This document shows, one piece after another, positions 42,044 to 53,640 of a stretch of 64,000 nt of DNA. The translations under genes and the position numbers were made by a program. Source of the DNA: Phascolarctos cinereus (lineage: Eukaryota; Chordata; Mammalia; Diprotodontia; Phascolarctidae); contig NW_018344274.1 in NCBI RefSeq assembly GCF_002099425.1, positions 62,001-126,000 on the forward strand. Reading direction: 5' to 3'. Numbering within the stretch: the stretch's first letter is position 1; the number at the start of each line of letters is the position of its first letter. Under the pieces are notes generated by a model that saw only the letters and a list, made by a program, of their open reading frames with translations, ran no database searches and was not told the origin of the DNA.

Positions 42044-43048
42044 GGACCCACATGTACAAAAATAGTTGTAGCAGCTCTTTTTGTGGTGGCCAAGAATTGG
42101 AAATTAAGGGGATGCCCATCAATTGGGGGAATGGTTGAACAAGTTGTGATATATGAATATAATGGAATACTATTGTGCTATAAGAAATGATGAGCAGGCA
42201 GATTTCAAAAAAAAAAAATGGAAAGACTTACATGAACTGAAGCAGACTGAAATGAGCAGAACCAGGAGAATACTGTACACAGTAACAGCCACATTATGGG
42301 ATGACTGACTTTGATAGACTTGGCTCTTCACAGCAAAGCAAGAATCTAAGACAACTCCAAAAGATTCATGATGGAAATTGCTATCCACATCCAGAGAAAG
42401 AAATATGGAGTCTACATGCAGATGGAAACATACTATTTGCTCTCCTTTTCCTTTGTTGTTTTGTTTTACTGATTAATTCTTGTGGTTGCTCCCATTAGTT
42501 CTAATTGTTCTTTACATCATGACTAATGGGAAAATATAGTTAATACGAATGTATAAGTAGAGCCTATATTAGATTGTATGCCATATTGAGGTGGGGAGGA
42601 ATTGGGAAGGGGAGAAAATATAAAACTCAAAATCTTATGGAAGTGGATGCTGAAAACTAAAAATAAACTAATTTTTAAAAAAATAGAATGCTTACTGGAT
42701 TAGGTGCTAAAAAAAATATATGAAAGTTGAATTAAGAGTTCCTTCCCAAACCCAGAACTTCTCTCTCTTTTTTCTCAATGAGACTTAGACAAGGGTAAAC
42801 TCCAAAGGAACAATAATTTTTCTTCCCCTTTATATGTAATCAGTAGATCATCACCTGATCCTTTTTAGTTAGTCCTACTTGTTTACCTTTATTCAGTTTC
42901 TCATATCCATTGTGTTTCATTTTAAAGACTATCTAGCTCTGGTTTTCTTATACTACCCACACCTAACACTCCTTGACTTGTACTTAGAATATTTGATATA
43001 GTATATTGGGATCAATGACAATTTAAAAAAAAACTCAAAAAAACCAAA
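42044..43048 (+). mobile_element. L1 LINE 3' end with probable 3' transduction
   Basis: The L1 part (about 42044-42690) encodes FVVAKNWKLRGCPSIG and continues through the 3' UTR to an A-rich end. About 330 bp of non-L1 sequence follows (42691-43020), then a second A-rich tail. Both sides carry aaggaatttgtgaaa (42029-42043 and 43049-43063). The simplest reading is a transcript that ran past a weak L1 poly(A) site and was inserted whole. It is 5'-truncated and the coding end is short. Confidence 0.7.
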
Positions 43049-43063
43049 AAGGAATTTGTGAAA
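43049..43063. repeat. Target-site duplication, right (L1 with transduction)
   Basis: Identical 15-mer directly after the second A-rich tail. Confidence 0.75.
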
Positions 43064-43680
43064 AGAAACTACATTCTTATTTGTCACACTGAGTACGTAT
43101 CCTTTATAGTAAGAGACAGGGGAGGCTTAGAGCTTTGCCTGATTCTCAGACAAGGGCTTAATTAACATAGTCTAGGGCTAGTTCTCATTAGTAGTCATTA
43201 CTCTTAACAACCTAATGGGCTGAGGACAGTAGCTTGACTCCTTCCTGCCACAAGCAATAAATTCTGACTCTCTTGCCACCCCCATCTTTGTCTCCCCCCG
43301 TTTCTTTCCCTTTCTCTCTCTTTTACTCTCTGTTCCCCACTCCCCACCCCCATTCCCATCTCTCTTTCTTGGAATCACCACCTACCTGGGAACACAAGGA
43401 CAGTTTAACTTTTCCTTGACTTTAATCCAGAGGGACATAGATACACAAAGGGTAAATTGAAGAATGAATCCCAGACATTGTTAAGGAGGAGCTCACAGAG
43501 TCTGCAATAAACAAAACAGGAGCTGGTCAAGATCATCAACATTTGTTGAGTCTCTCTGGATGGTTGGTATTGCCTCCCAAGCCTGCTATTTGGCAACAAT
43601 TTATTAGGGGTTGGTGGTGGAAGGAGACTATTAACTAATGAAAGACAAGGTCCCAGGGGGCCATTTGCAAGACTATCCTC
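43064..43680. other. Non-coding; pyrimidine-rich patch at 43257-43375
   Basis: 'caagcaataaattctgactc' followed by a C/T-rich run is faintly LTR-like, but no ends or duplication are visible. The rest is unassigned high-complexity DNA. Confidence 0.3.
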
Positions 43681-44029
43681 CCATCACCTCACTCTTTTGC
43701 CTCTGATTCTCTAGGCCATCCCTGTAGTGTATATTTGAATCTGTGAGCTAGATTTAATTCAGGAATGTGGCCCAGCATTTCATTCACAGTACTGATTAAG
43801 GCCTTTCCTAGGGCCTTGCTTCTAGTGCTCTGCCCCTTTGGCAGCAACAAGAATCTGTGTGATTGACTTGGTAAGGAAATAAAAATAAATGTCATCAAAG
43901 AACACAAGGAAGAAGAAACATGTAAAAATCCCAGGGTAGAAATTAGTCTCCTTAAATATAGTGCTTTAGAAGTTTGGATTTGAACTTGGAGGAAAGTAAA
44001 AATGACATGATTGCTTTTAAAGTGTTGTT

Positions 44030-44670
44030 TTGGGTGGTAAAAATGGTGTGATAGAAAGTCTGAGCAACTCAAAATAACTTGACATGAGTTCAAATTCTGT
44101 CTCCATATGTACCTTGTGACCTTGGGTAAGTCACTTCACTTGTACATGAGTTCAAATTCTGTCTCCATATGTACCTTGTGACCTTGGGTAAGTCACTTCA
44201 CTTGTCTTTTTTTTAATTTTATTAATTCATTTTGATTTATCAATAATCACTTCCATATGCTTTTGGGTTTATAATTTTTCTCCCCCTACCTCCCCAAAAT
44301 GGCACACAATCTGATATGGGCTATATATTTACATTCTTATTAAACATATTTTCATATTAGTGATGTTGTAAGTGAAAATTAAAACCAATAGGAGGAACTA
44401 TCAGAAAGAGGAAACAAAATTCAACAGAAGAGAAAAAAATAGCAATTCAACTTCCATAGTTCTTTCTTTGGATGTGGATAGCATTTTTCATCATGAGGCC
44501 TCTGGAGATGTCTTAGATCCTTGTATTGCTGGGAAGGGTTAAGTTTATCAATATTAGTCATCGTACATATTTCACTTGTCTTGTCACTTGTCTTGGCCTC
44601 ACTTCACTCAATTATAAAATGAGAGGGCTGGTCTCCAAGACCCTAAAGTTTCCCTCTAGCTCTAGGCCTA
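44030..44670 (+). mobile_element. SINE/MIR with internal 62-bp tandem duplication, split by L1
   Basis: The SINE core is present twice in tandem (44082-44143 and 44144-44205, apparently identical). It is then interrupted by an antisense L1 and resumes at about 44583 with 'cttggcctcacttcactcaa' and 'ataaaatgagagggctggtc'. Confidence 0.8.
44209..44570 (-). mobile_element. L1 LINE 3' end, antisense, with target-site duplication
   Basis: Poly(T) start, then the antisense 3' UTR ('ggcacacaatctgatatggg', 'ttcatattagtgatgttgta', 'gttctttctttggatgtgga', 'ggagatgtcttagatccttg'). Flanked by ttcacttgtctt at 44197-44208 and 44571-44582. About 360 bp, strongly 5'-truncated. Confidence 0.85.
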
Positions 44671-44984
44671 TGTTCTGGATTACAAATAAGGATGCCAAGG
44701 GTAAAGGAATTACCAGACCTAAAGAACTGAGCCCTGACTCTAACATTTAAGCAGATTATACGATTATATAGTTAATGGGGGGAAAAACACAATGAAAAAT
44801 AAGACAAAAATTTACTGAGAGCCTATTGTGTGTGCAGATCACAGAGCTAACTGGTCCATGTAAAGCCTTCGTTAAGGTAGCTCAAAGTCTGCTGGAGAGA
44901 TATGATACCACAAAAGAGAACTATTATATAAAACATATTATACGATGAGTATATTAGAGAGTTATCAAAGGGCCAAAGAGATCA

Positions 44985-45101
44985 ATAAAAGAGGGAAATG
45001 ACTTGTATGTTCAAACATTTTTAGAGCAGTTCTCTTTATAGAAGCTCCAAACTGGATGTTGGCATATAAATATAACGGAATATATACATATATATATATA
45101 C

Positions 45102-45133
<32 letters not shown>

Positions 45134-45420
45134 ATTTTAAATAATATATAAATATATATGTATAAGAAATGATGAAATGGACAATGTCAGAGGAACCTGG
45201 GAAGACCTCTATGAACTCATGTAAACTGCAGTGAGGAAGAGCTAGTTCAATGACAAAAACATCTCTAGAGAGAAAAACAACTTTGAGCAAATTTATAAAT
45301 CTTATGATGAAATGATAAACCAAGAGTCTAGAGGACTGAAGATGAAACTTCCACCCACCCCCACCATTGCTCCCTTCTGCCAGAGATGTGACAAACTTAA
45401 TATTTAGAATGAGATACACA
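44985..45420 (+). mobile_element. L1 LINE 3' fragment containing a microsatellite
   Basis: 'tgttcaaacatttttagagc', 'ggcatataaatataacggaa', then (TA)n(TG)n at about 45070-45165, then 'aagaaatgatgaaatggaca' and 'ggaacctgggaagacctcta' are in L1 order. Diverged. Confidence 0.65.
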
Positions 45421-45499
45421 CTTTTGGACATGGCTTATGTGGGAATTTGTTTTGTGAGGCAATACGTATTTGTTCTGTTTTTTTTTCTTTCTTTTTTTT

Positions 45500-45645
45500 A
45501 ATTGCGTAGTGGTGGAAGAGTTATGAAGTCCAACCATCTCATTTTAGACATGAGGAAACTGAGACTCTGAGAAACTAGTTGGCTTGCCCAGCCTTGCACA
45601 ACTAATTAGAACAATCTGGAAAGTGCTTCTAATAAGGCATACTCC
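45500..45645 (-). mobile_element. MIR-like SINE, antisense
   Basis: 'ttttagacatgaggaaactg', 'agactctgagaaactagttg' and 'gcttgcccagccttgcacaa'. Confidence 0.7.
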
Positions 45646-45719
45646 CATTTCAGCATCTAGAATAATTTAATGTCTATCCTTTCCTTAAAGGTTCACCTTA
45701 GGTGTCAACACTAATCTAA

Positions 45720-46050
45720 TTTAATCTAACAAGTATTCCTTAAGTTTCTATCCCATACAACATATTGCTGATGGAAAAAAGCCTTCTTCTAATCTACCAC
45801 CCCAAGTAAAAGTAATACATCTCTTCTCAAATCTCTCAAGGCACTTTACCTAGACATCTTTGAAATTATTGCACTTTCCTTTCCATCATCATTATTTTTT
45901 AAAAATTTTGCTCACTTTTCCTCTCCATTAGATTCTAAACTTCTTGATAGCAAGGTTTGTGATTCATGTATATTCATGTCCTCAGTGCATAGTATAATAC
46001 CTTGCACAGAATGATCACTTGATAAATATTTGTTGAATTAATTAATTGCA
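45720..46050 (+). mobile_element. L2/MIR3-type 3' region
   Basis: 'ctctccattagattctaaac', 'ttcttgatagcaaggtttgt' and 'gataaatatttgttgaatta' in order. Confidence 0.6.
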
Positions 46051-46600
46051 TAAGGATCTTGGAATGGTATTTTCCCCTTCACATAATCCCTATTCATTTC
46101 TGCCAATATATGCCCATTGGCAGGGATGAATAAGGATTGTGTATTGAAAATAAGGTTGTTTCAAAATCCATGTACTTTCATCATCAGAAGAAGAATATGC
46201 CAAGATGAATGAAATAATCTATCCAAAACAGCTTACAGAAGTGCTGGAAGCACTTTTCCTCATCTGTAAAATATGCTTATTAGACAAGAAAAACTCTAAA
46301 GTCCAAAAGTCTAGGAGCCCACGATTCAGGGCGATGGAATTTTACCATACACACATTTGCTTTTGGTGGATGAGAGTACGTAGGTTTTTACCAAACACCT
46401 TGCAGACCTAGAATATAAAGTGCTATAGCCACCAGAAATACCCAGAACAACATTCACAACATTGAAGGATCTGTCAAAGTTAACAGGGTGGAAACTGAAG
46501 GAGTTAATTGAGGCTGAACAAAAGAGATAACATTGAAAAAGAAGACAGAGGAAGAAAGCAGGTGGCTCAACCAAGCTAACGATGAACACATCACAGTATT
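46051..46600. other. Non-coding, nothing recognised
   Basis: Overlapping plus and minus frames (68 and 87 codons) have no known family. Confidence 0.35.
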
Positions 46601-46604
46601 ATAA

Positions 46605-46900
46605 AGTCATAGAATCCCAGAATTGGGAGGGAGTGCAGGAAGCATTTAACCCTAGTCATAAATGCAGATGGTCAATCAGATTCTACTTGAAGACTTACAG
46701 TGAGGTGGCAAGAGCACACTCAATGTTCAGTTGTCAGGAAAAATCTCCAAAATCTTACACTGATGGCCCATAGTGGAATGGAAGTAGCCTTGGATTCTGT
46801 AAGGCTGAGAGTTCCTTCTGAACCCAGACTGATATCCCTAGACTAGAGATTTTGCAAGGGCAGGGGGAATTAGCAATTATTTTAGCTCTATACCCATCTT
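46605..46900 (-). mobile_element. CR1/L3 LINE fragment, antisense
   Basis: 'tcatagaatcccagaattgg', 'ctacttgaagacttacagtg' and 'tagtggaatggaagtagcct' correspond to the antisense of the CR1/L3 C-terminal coding and 3' regions. Confidence 0.5.
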
Positions 46901-47190
46901 GGAGATAGGAAAGAATATTCAGCCTCCATTGATCTTAGATCTTGTCAGTCTTTCCCTCAACTAGGCTATTAGCAGTGCCAATATGGCCCTTCTTCTACTC
47001 CTTACAAAGAAATGAGTCCCCTCAGAGATGGAAAGAGTCAGATCAAATCTCAGATAACATTTACCCATGCCACCTATACATTCAGACATCCCCACACACA
47101 TGCCTTATGTACTTAACTAGGTGCATAAAAGATAGTAGGTGGAAGGTGTTCTAAGAATGAGAGAAACCAGCAGGGGGAGGGATGAGGAAA
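46901..47190. other. Non-coding, nothing recognised
   Basis: No family assigned. Confidence 0.35.
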
Positions 47191-47194
47191 GGCA

Positions 47195-47420
47195 TCCTAC
47201 ACAATAACAATAGAATTTATATAATGCTTCAATGCTTGCAAAACACTTAATAAACATAATCCCATTTTATCCTCACAACAACTCTGGGAAGTAAATGCTG
47301 CTTTTATCCTCATTTTATAGATGAAGAAACTGAGGGAGACAGAGGTTGATTCACCTAGTAGGTGTCAGAGGTTAGATTTGAACTCAGGTCTTCCCAATTC
47401 CAAGTCCAGTAGAATTTGAG
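47195..47420 (-). mobile_element. MIR-like SINE, antisense
   Basis: 'acaataacaatagaatttat', 'ttatagatgaagaaactgag' and 'gatttgaactcaggtcttcc'. Confidence 0.8.
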
Positions 47421-47424
47421 CTCA

Positions 47425-48515
47425 CTTTTGAAGGAAGCCCACCTGGAATTTTAGATGACTTCTGAGGGAAACAAGGAATTCTAAGAGACAAAAGTGAGAA
47501 GGGAGAGAAATCCAGGCATGGTAAAGAGACAATGGAAATGGATAGAGACAGGAGATGGTATGTGACGTGACAGTAACAAGAAGTAAGTTAGGGTAGGTGA
47601 ATCATAAAGTATGTGAAGGGGAGTACAGTGTAAGGGGATGAGGAATATAGGAATAAGTCAGATAATGTAGAGCTTTGAATGCCAGAGGACTTTTTATTGG
47701 ATCTTGGGGTTAATAGGGAGCCACTGAAGGAGGTGACTTAGGCAAAACTACATTTTAGAAGAATCCCTTTGGCAGCTGAATAGAAGATAGATTGGAGTGG
47801 GGAGAGATGAAGCAGAGAGCAATGAAGCAGGGAGACCAATTAGAAGGTTATTGCAATAGCCTGTGGGCAAAAGATGATGAGATCATGAAGTGGAATGACT
47901 TTGAGTGGAGAGAAGGGAGTATATAGGAATCATGCTGTGAAGGGAGAAGATCTGGTAAAGTATTCCATAAGTTTAGTGAGTAAGAGTAAGAAGTCAAAGA
48001 TGACAATGAAAATGGGAGCCTGGGTCATTGGGAGAATGGTGATGTCCTTGAGAGTAAAGTCACAGAGGAGTTGAAAATAAAGATGAATTGGAGGGAATAG
48101 GTAATAAATGAATTCTGGTTTTGATAGATTTAGTTTGAGATTCTCATGTGATATCCAGGTCAGGATGGCCAAAAGGCAATTTGTGATGTAGGACCATAGC
48201 TCAAGAGCAAGATTAGGATTGGATATATAGAATTGGGAATTATTTATATAGAGATGATAAATGAATCTATGGGAGGTGATGAGATCACCAAATAATGCAG
48301 TATAGAATGAAAAGAGAAGAGTGTCCATGATTAATTTTAGCCATGATAATTCATCAAGACTATCTAATACAAGATGGCGGGGGTGGGAAGGAGTTAGGAC
48401 AAAAAAGAGCTCTACATTGGTGAAGGTGGTACCCATAATGTTGAAATCATGTATTTTTAAATCTTGAGTAGAAAATTGTTCAACCATGCTCAGACTGTGG
48501 TCCAAAAAGAGTCCA
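47425..48515 (-). mobile_element. L2 LINE, RT to 3' UTR, antisense
   Basis: The minus frame 48505-47930 contains LLFSFYTALFGDLITSH, then HLYINNSQFYIS (where active L2 has HLYADDTQLYIS, so the catalytic Asp pair is lost) and SHENLKLNLSKPEFIYYLF. The 3' part ('gtagagctttgaatgccaga', 'ggccactgaagg'-like text, 'ttattgcaatagcctgtggg') continues to about 47430. A 191-codon open stretch survives by chance. The element is inactive. Confidence 0.85.
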
Positions 48516-48519
48516 GAAG

Positions 48520-49790
48520 GCTAAGACTCTTCATGGCTAGACCAGGCTAGCTACACGTAAAGGGATCAAAAGATAAATTTTTTCTCACTCAATCACAATA
48601 AGGTAGAGAACTGGATTGACTATTGTAATCAACTTAGGATGGCAAGAGGAGACAGCCTGGATACATTGTCCAATGTCAAGATAATAAATAGACTCTGGGT
48701 CTTTTCTTCCTGCCATGCCATCACTGCTTGCCCCAGTTATGAACATTTCCAGGAGTGAATAGATTTTTTTGTTTGTTTATTTTTATATCTGAATAGTTTA
48801 AGTGCAGTTGTCAATCCTCAGAACCACAAACTAACCTAGTACCACTGTCACAATTCTTAAAGAGGAAAATGTACTACTGGGGAGACCAAGGGTAAGTTGG
48901 ATATATCCAATAATGATACTCCTTGCCCAGAACAGAAAATGATATTCCCATAACAGAATGGACTGAAATAAAACTGGTCTTCTTATCTCACACAGCATTA
49001 GGTAACTAAGGTTCAGTGTTTGGCATGAAGTAGATACTTTATAAATGGCTTTATACAAATATACTCTATAATAAATAAAGGGAGATATGTTGGTGCAGAA
49101 ACTGAAGAGGACAACTTGGGAATAAGTCAGAAAACAAACCTTAAAAATTGTTAGAACCATAAGTGCTTCACCTTAACCTTTGGGCAATGAAACTTCACCA
49201 TTTTCCTTTTTATGGTGCTACACATTTGGCATTTTCTCTCTGTAGAAAACTCATAAACGCATTTTAGCGGAATTATTTTTTTTTTAACTTTCAAAGGAAA
49301 AAATACAGAAAGGAATAAAGACCATCTTATGGGAAGGCAAAAGAAATTCTCAGTATTTCTCCTGAAATACTTATTGCATTTTTCTGCTCCCATTCCAATC
49401 CCAATTGAATATTCTCTCACTTCTAGGACTTCACCTCTTCTTAAGAAAGCTGTAAATCCCTAGAAGTGTTTCTTTCCTCCCCTCATTCTCCTACCTGGTT
49501 CCTCAATTGTTTTTCTTATCAAAAAGAAAATCCTTCTTTCTATGGAAGATTTGTGACAAGAAACTCCAGTGAGGGAACCTACCCTTTTCCTTTCAAGCTA
49601 ATTTGAAATTTAAGTAAGATGTAATGCTGGCATATCCCCTTTGCTGCCCAGGTCCCCATCATGCACACACACACATAATCTTCTTCCCATTCTTCCAAGT
49701 TTCAATGGTAACAATGAACAAAGAAGTCTTGGGAGAGCCAAGAATAATAGACTTTTCTGTTAACCTATATTCATGTCTCACTTAATGATT
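48520..49790. other. Non-coding, nothing recognised
   Basis: Includes a (TTTG/TTTA) run near 48766-48785. Minus frames of 89-109 codons have no known product. Confidence 0.35.
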
Positions 49791-49799
49791 TTTTTTTTG

Positions 49800-49870
49800 C
49801 TTAGTCAAAAAAAAAACAAAAAACAAAAAGAAAAGAAAGAAAAAGACAAGGTGGGGAGGGGGGGGAATGA
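49800..49870. repeat. A-rich then G-rich low-complexity patch
   Basis: 'aaaaaaaacaaaaaacaaaa' followed by purines and a G8 run. Possibly a decayed retroelement tail. Confidence 0.6.
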
Positions 49871-49999
49871 AAACAGTCTGCCCTGGAGCCATCTGTGGGG
49901 CTCTTTGTTTGAGGGTTTGAGAAGAGGTCAAAGTCAAGCATTCCCTGTCACTGAGAATCAAACCCCTGAGGTATATGCGAACTTTAGCAAAGGCCCAGA

Positions 50000-50800
50000 C
50001 TAGTACATATTTTTTTTTTCCTTTCAGGAGAGAGACCCATCCCTGGCTAAAACCTACCTGAGAAAGCTTGTTTAGCCAGTGGGTATGATTGCCTCTGCAA
50101 AGTGAGATAACCTAAAGGTAGCTGCTGCAGACTACCTCTGAGCAAGTTGGAGAGTATGATCAGTTAAAGATGCCCATGATCTTTATCTGTGCAGTGTTTT
50201 GAAAGGGCTGGCTCCAGGGCCCAGGTTAAAATGTCTGAGAGCGATGATGTCATCCCTGTGACAGGATTGAACTGGAGTAATGAAAGGGGCTGCTCTGTTT
50301 CTCTTAGCTCAGCAGGTGTGAAGGCGATACAAAAGACTTTCACAGAAGAATTCCCTTACAGGAAACTTAATCAGACTTCATTCTAAGTGTTGCACATCAC
50401 TGATTTCACTGCCAGGGAAATGAATGGTGAACAAATGCTGATTCATTATATATCCCTAAGTCTCTTGGGGGAGGAATACATCATTTCTAGAAGTCATACA
50501 TTCTAATCATGTTTGTCCTTGCTCTCAATTTTGTTCTCACTTTCTTTTCTCCTTTTTTTTCCTTTTATTTCCTATCACTTTAGGTTCGCTCTTTGCATTC
50601 CCAAAGTGCTTTCTTTAAAGTGATTTACTTACTCGAGCTTTGGCAAAGGCCCCAGTTTTAAAATAATTCCCCTAACTAAGTGAAACGCAATTCTTAGCTC
50701 AGATTGTAACTGCAATTGTGAGCACGTGGACATTTCCACTCCTGTCCTTCAAGGCTGGTCAATTAATCTGGGTTAATAAATAAATATTTGCAGAAGGAGT
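50000..50800. other. Repeat-poor block, candidate conserved non-coding element
   Basis: About 800 bp without repeat words. Contains 'tgagagcgatgatgtcatcc' (CRE/ATF-like), 'cattcccaaagtgctttctt' and 'tggtcaattaatctgggtta' (paired/homeobox-like TAAT cores). A 65-codon frame (50189-50386) has no known family. Confidence 0.35.
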
Positions 50801-51055
50801 GAACAAACAACTACATGGATAATAGTGATGTTTTGCTGTATCAATGAACCAATGAATCTGGAAATTAACATTTCAATAGATGAATGTCAGTACTGGAAAT
50901 CAAATAGAAAATCAGCTGGAACTACTTATCAGACTTGGGTATACATTGCTGAGAAAGTCAGCAAATTTCAAACTGGCTCACTTGCAAACAATTTTTTTTT
51001 TCACCAGCATCATTCATCATCATTGCTCTCCCTTGGGCTCATGGCACTAATTACT

Positions 51056-51220
51056 TTTCTTTTGTTTGTTTGTTTTTTGTTTTTTGCTAGGCAATGGGGT
51101 TAAATGACTTGCCCAGGGTCACACAGCTAATAAGTGACAAGTGTCTGAGGCCGAATTTGAACTCAGGTCCTTTTGACTCCAGGGATGGTGCTCTATCCAC
51201 TGTGCCACCTAGCTGCCCCG
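51056..51220 (-). mobile_element. Short marsupial tRNA-SINE (WSINE-like), young, with target-site duplication
   Basis: Poly(T)-rich start ('tttgtttgtttgttttttg'), then 'aatgacttgcccagggtcac', 'gtgacaagtgtctgaggccg', 'aatttgaactcaggtccttt' and 'gtgccacctagctgcccc' at the tRNA-related end. It is flanked by catggcac(t/a)aatta near 51040 and 51222, 14 bp with one mismatch. Close to the family consensus as I remember it, hence the youngest SINE here. Confidence 0.9.
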
Positions 51221-51469
51221 CATGGCACAAATTATTGTAAAACTTTACTAAATTGGATCAAATTAAAACAGAATTTGTTACAAGGCTATCTTGTGAAATC
51301 ACAGATTCTTAATTTGTACTGAACCAAGATGGAAATACTTGATTTCTATGAAAATTTTTGTTAGCAATATCTAGTAAAGAATTAGGACCTTTCCCCCTCA
51401 CTAACATCTTTAGAAAATAGGCACTTTTTAAATGTTCCTTGAGCTTCTGGCTTTAAAAGTCAACTTTCT

Positions 51470-51690
51470 GTTGCAGCATGGTATAGTATATATAAATAGA
51501 TTTACAGTTGGGAAGACTTGAGTTCAAATTCTGTCTCAGAAACCAATTAGCATAAAGATCCTGGCAAGTCATTTAACCTCTAGAAGACATGAAAAGTAGA
51601 GATAATAATAGCACCTACTTTACAGTGTTACTGTGAGGAACCAATGAGATATTGTGCATAACGTATTCTGCAGGCTTAGTGCTATATAAA
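51470..51690 (+). mobile_element. MIR-like SINE
   Basis: 'acttgagttcaaattctgtc', 'ggcaagtcatttaacctcta' and 'acagtgttactgtgaggaac'. Confidence 0.7.
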
Positions 51691-51734
51691 CACCAGCTAA
51701 TACTATTGTGCTAAAGAATGTATATCTACATGTA

Positions 51735-51980
51735 AAGGCAGCCTGGTGGCATATATGGACAGAGTACTGGATCTGCAGACAGAAAGACCTGAATTTAAAT
51801 CTGGCCTTGGAAATTTGCTAGCTGTGTAACCGTAGGCAAGGCACTTAGCCTCTTTTTGGCTCAGTTTCCACATCTGTAAAATGGGGATAAGAGTTACCAT
51901 AATAAAAAAAAAGTGATAATATTAATAAAATGTTTTGTAAAACTTCAAGAGCTGTGTAAATGCTAGCCATTATTGTATTG
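51735..51980 (+). mobile_element. MIR-like SINE, nearly complete
   Basis: 'ggcagcctggtggcatatat', 'gacctgaatttaaatctggc', 'gctcagtttccacatctgta' and 'gagctgtgtaaatgctagcc'. Confidence 0.8.
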
Positions 51981-52049
51981 TATAATGAAAGCTTGCAATT
52001 TGCATTTTACCTAGTGGGTTTCTTTTCTTCCTTGGCTGCCAACATTAGT

Positions 52050-52250
52050 AAATTTATAACTGGAAGGGGCCTCAAAAGTCAACTAGTAGAATTCCTCTTG
52101 TTTTGCAGATGAGGAAACTGAGAGCAGGAGGGATGAAGTTATTTCCCCTAGTCAAGCAAGTAGGACATAGAACAATTGAAAGGAATTCCAACCCTGGTCC
52201 TCTGATTTCAGGTCCATCATTGTTTTCTACCATAGAGCACCTCCTCTCTT
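52050..52250 (-). mobile_element. MIR-like SINE, antisense
   Basis: 'ataactggaaggggcctcaa', 'ttttgcagatgaggaaactg' and 'ctctgatttcaggtccatca'. Confidence 0.7.
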
Positions 52251-52409
52251 CAATTGAAGATTCTCCTTAAGTTTTGTAATGTTCTGAATTCAGGTCTCTG
52301 ATTATATCTGCTATGTGTTTCCTGCATTCTTCAGATATAAACGAGTCTGTTTTATTTTTAATGTTTTAACTTGTTTCTGTTTTCATCTGGAAGCAACTTC
52401 AAACCATTT

Positions 52410-52530
52410 CTGAAATACATATATAAAGTGCTTTAAAGATTACAAAATGCATTCATCCCATACAGCAACCCAATGAGGAAGGCTAGCATGATCATATCTA
52501 TTTTACAGATGAAGAAAGTAGTTTGGCTAC
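52410..52530 (-). mobile_element. MIR-like fragment, antisense
   Basis: 'taaagtgctttaaagattac', 'acagcaacccaatgaggaag' and 'ttttacagatgaagaaagta'. Confidence 0.6.
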
Positions 52531-52604
52531 TAATCACAATAAAATGAAATAAATTCTTATGGATTTACTCTATTTTACTAAGTTCCCATTTATCATATAT
52601 TTTG

Positions 52605-52860
52605 TTGTTTATTTGTTTTCAGTCATGTAACTCTTCGTGACACCATTTGGGATTTTCTGGGCAAAGATACTGGAGAGATTTGACATTTCCTTCTCCAGCT
52701 CATTTTATAGATGAGAAAACTGTGGCAAACAGGGTTAAGTGACTTGCCCAGGGTCACACAGCTAGTAAGTGTCTGAGACCAGATTTGAACAAGATAGATA
52801 AGTATTCCTGCCTCCAGGCACAGCATTCTAGTACTCTATCCATTGTGCCACCAGCATACA
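52605..52860 (-). mobile_element. tRNA-derived marsupial SINE, antisense
   Basis: 'gtttattt gttttcagtcat', 'gacaccatttgggattttct', 'agtgacttgcccagggtcac' and 'ctctatccattgtgccacca' in order. Confidence 0.85.
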
Positions 52861-52979
52861 ACAGAAGGAAAAAGGTATTTTTAAACATTCTGGAAATTAT
52901 ACTTATTGATCATTTGAATAGGCTTATCTCCTGGTTACCTGGTATTAGTTAAGTTTAAGTGACGTAAGGAATGTGCTGG

Positions 52980-53640
52980 TACTACTAGGTCTGTATCTCA
53001 GAGATCATACAAATGGGAAAAGGACCCACATGTATGAAAATATTTATATCAGCTCTTTTTGTGGCGGCCAAGAATTGGAAATTGAGGGCATGCCCATCAT
53101 CCCCTCGATGGCTGAACAAGTTGTGTTATGTGAATGTAAAGGAATACTATTGTGCTAGAAGAAACGATGAGCAGGCAGATTTCAGAAAAACCCAGAAAGA
53201 CTTGTATGAACTGATGCTGAGTGAAGTGAGCAGAACCAGAAGAACATTATACACAGTAATAGCAACATTGTCCAAGACCAATATTGATAGACTTAGCTCT
53301 TCTCAGCAATATAATGATCTAAGACAATTCCAAAAGACTCATGATGGAAAATGCTAACCATATCCAGAAAAAGAACTATACAGTGTAAATGCAGATCAAA
53401 GCATACTATTTTTTCTTTTTTGTTGGTTTTTTTTCTCACAGTTTTTCTTTTTTGTTCTGATTCTTCTTTCACAACATGATTAATGTGGAAACATGTTTAA
53501 CATGATTGTACAGATATAACCTGTATCAGATTCTTTGCCATCTTGGGAAGGTGGGAGAAGAGGGAAGGAAGGAGAGAAAAAAATTGTAACTCAAAATCTT
53601 ATAAAAGTGAATGTTGGAAATTTTTTTTTTAAAGTGTGCT
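52980..53640 (+). mobile_element. L1 LINE 3' end
   Basis: The frame from 53013 reads MGKGPTCMKIFISALFVAAK, then RRNDEQADFRKTQKDLYELM and LSEVSRTRRTLYTVIATL. This is the ORF2 C-terminus plus 3' UTR of a younger marsupial L1 ('caacatgattaatgtggaaa', 'actcaaaatcttataaaagt'). 5'-truncated. Confidence 0.88.

Noticed and set aside
43120-43400. LTR-like block with an AATAAA-like word and a pyrimidine tail
   Set aside because: No matching ends, no target duplication and no internal viral sequence. Too weak to list as an LTR.
47930-48505. 191-codon minus-strand frame that could look like a gene
   Set aside because: It is L2 reverse transcriptase: LFSFYTALFGDLITSH and LKLNLSKPEF are in L2 order and the active-site Asp pair is lost.
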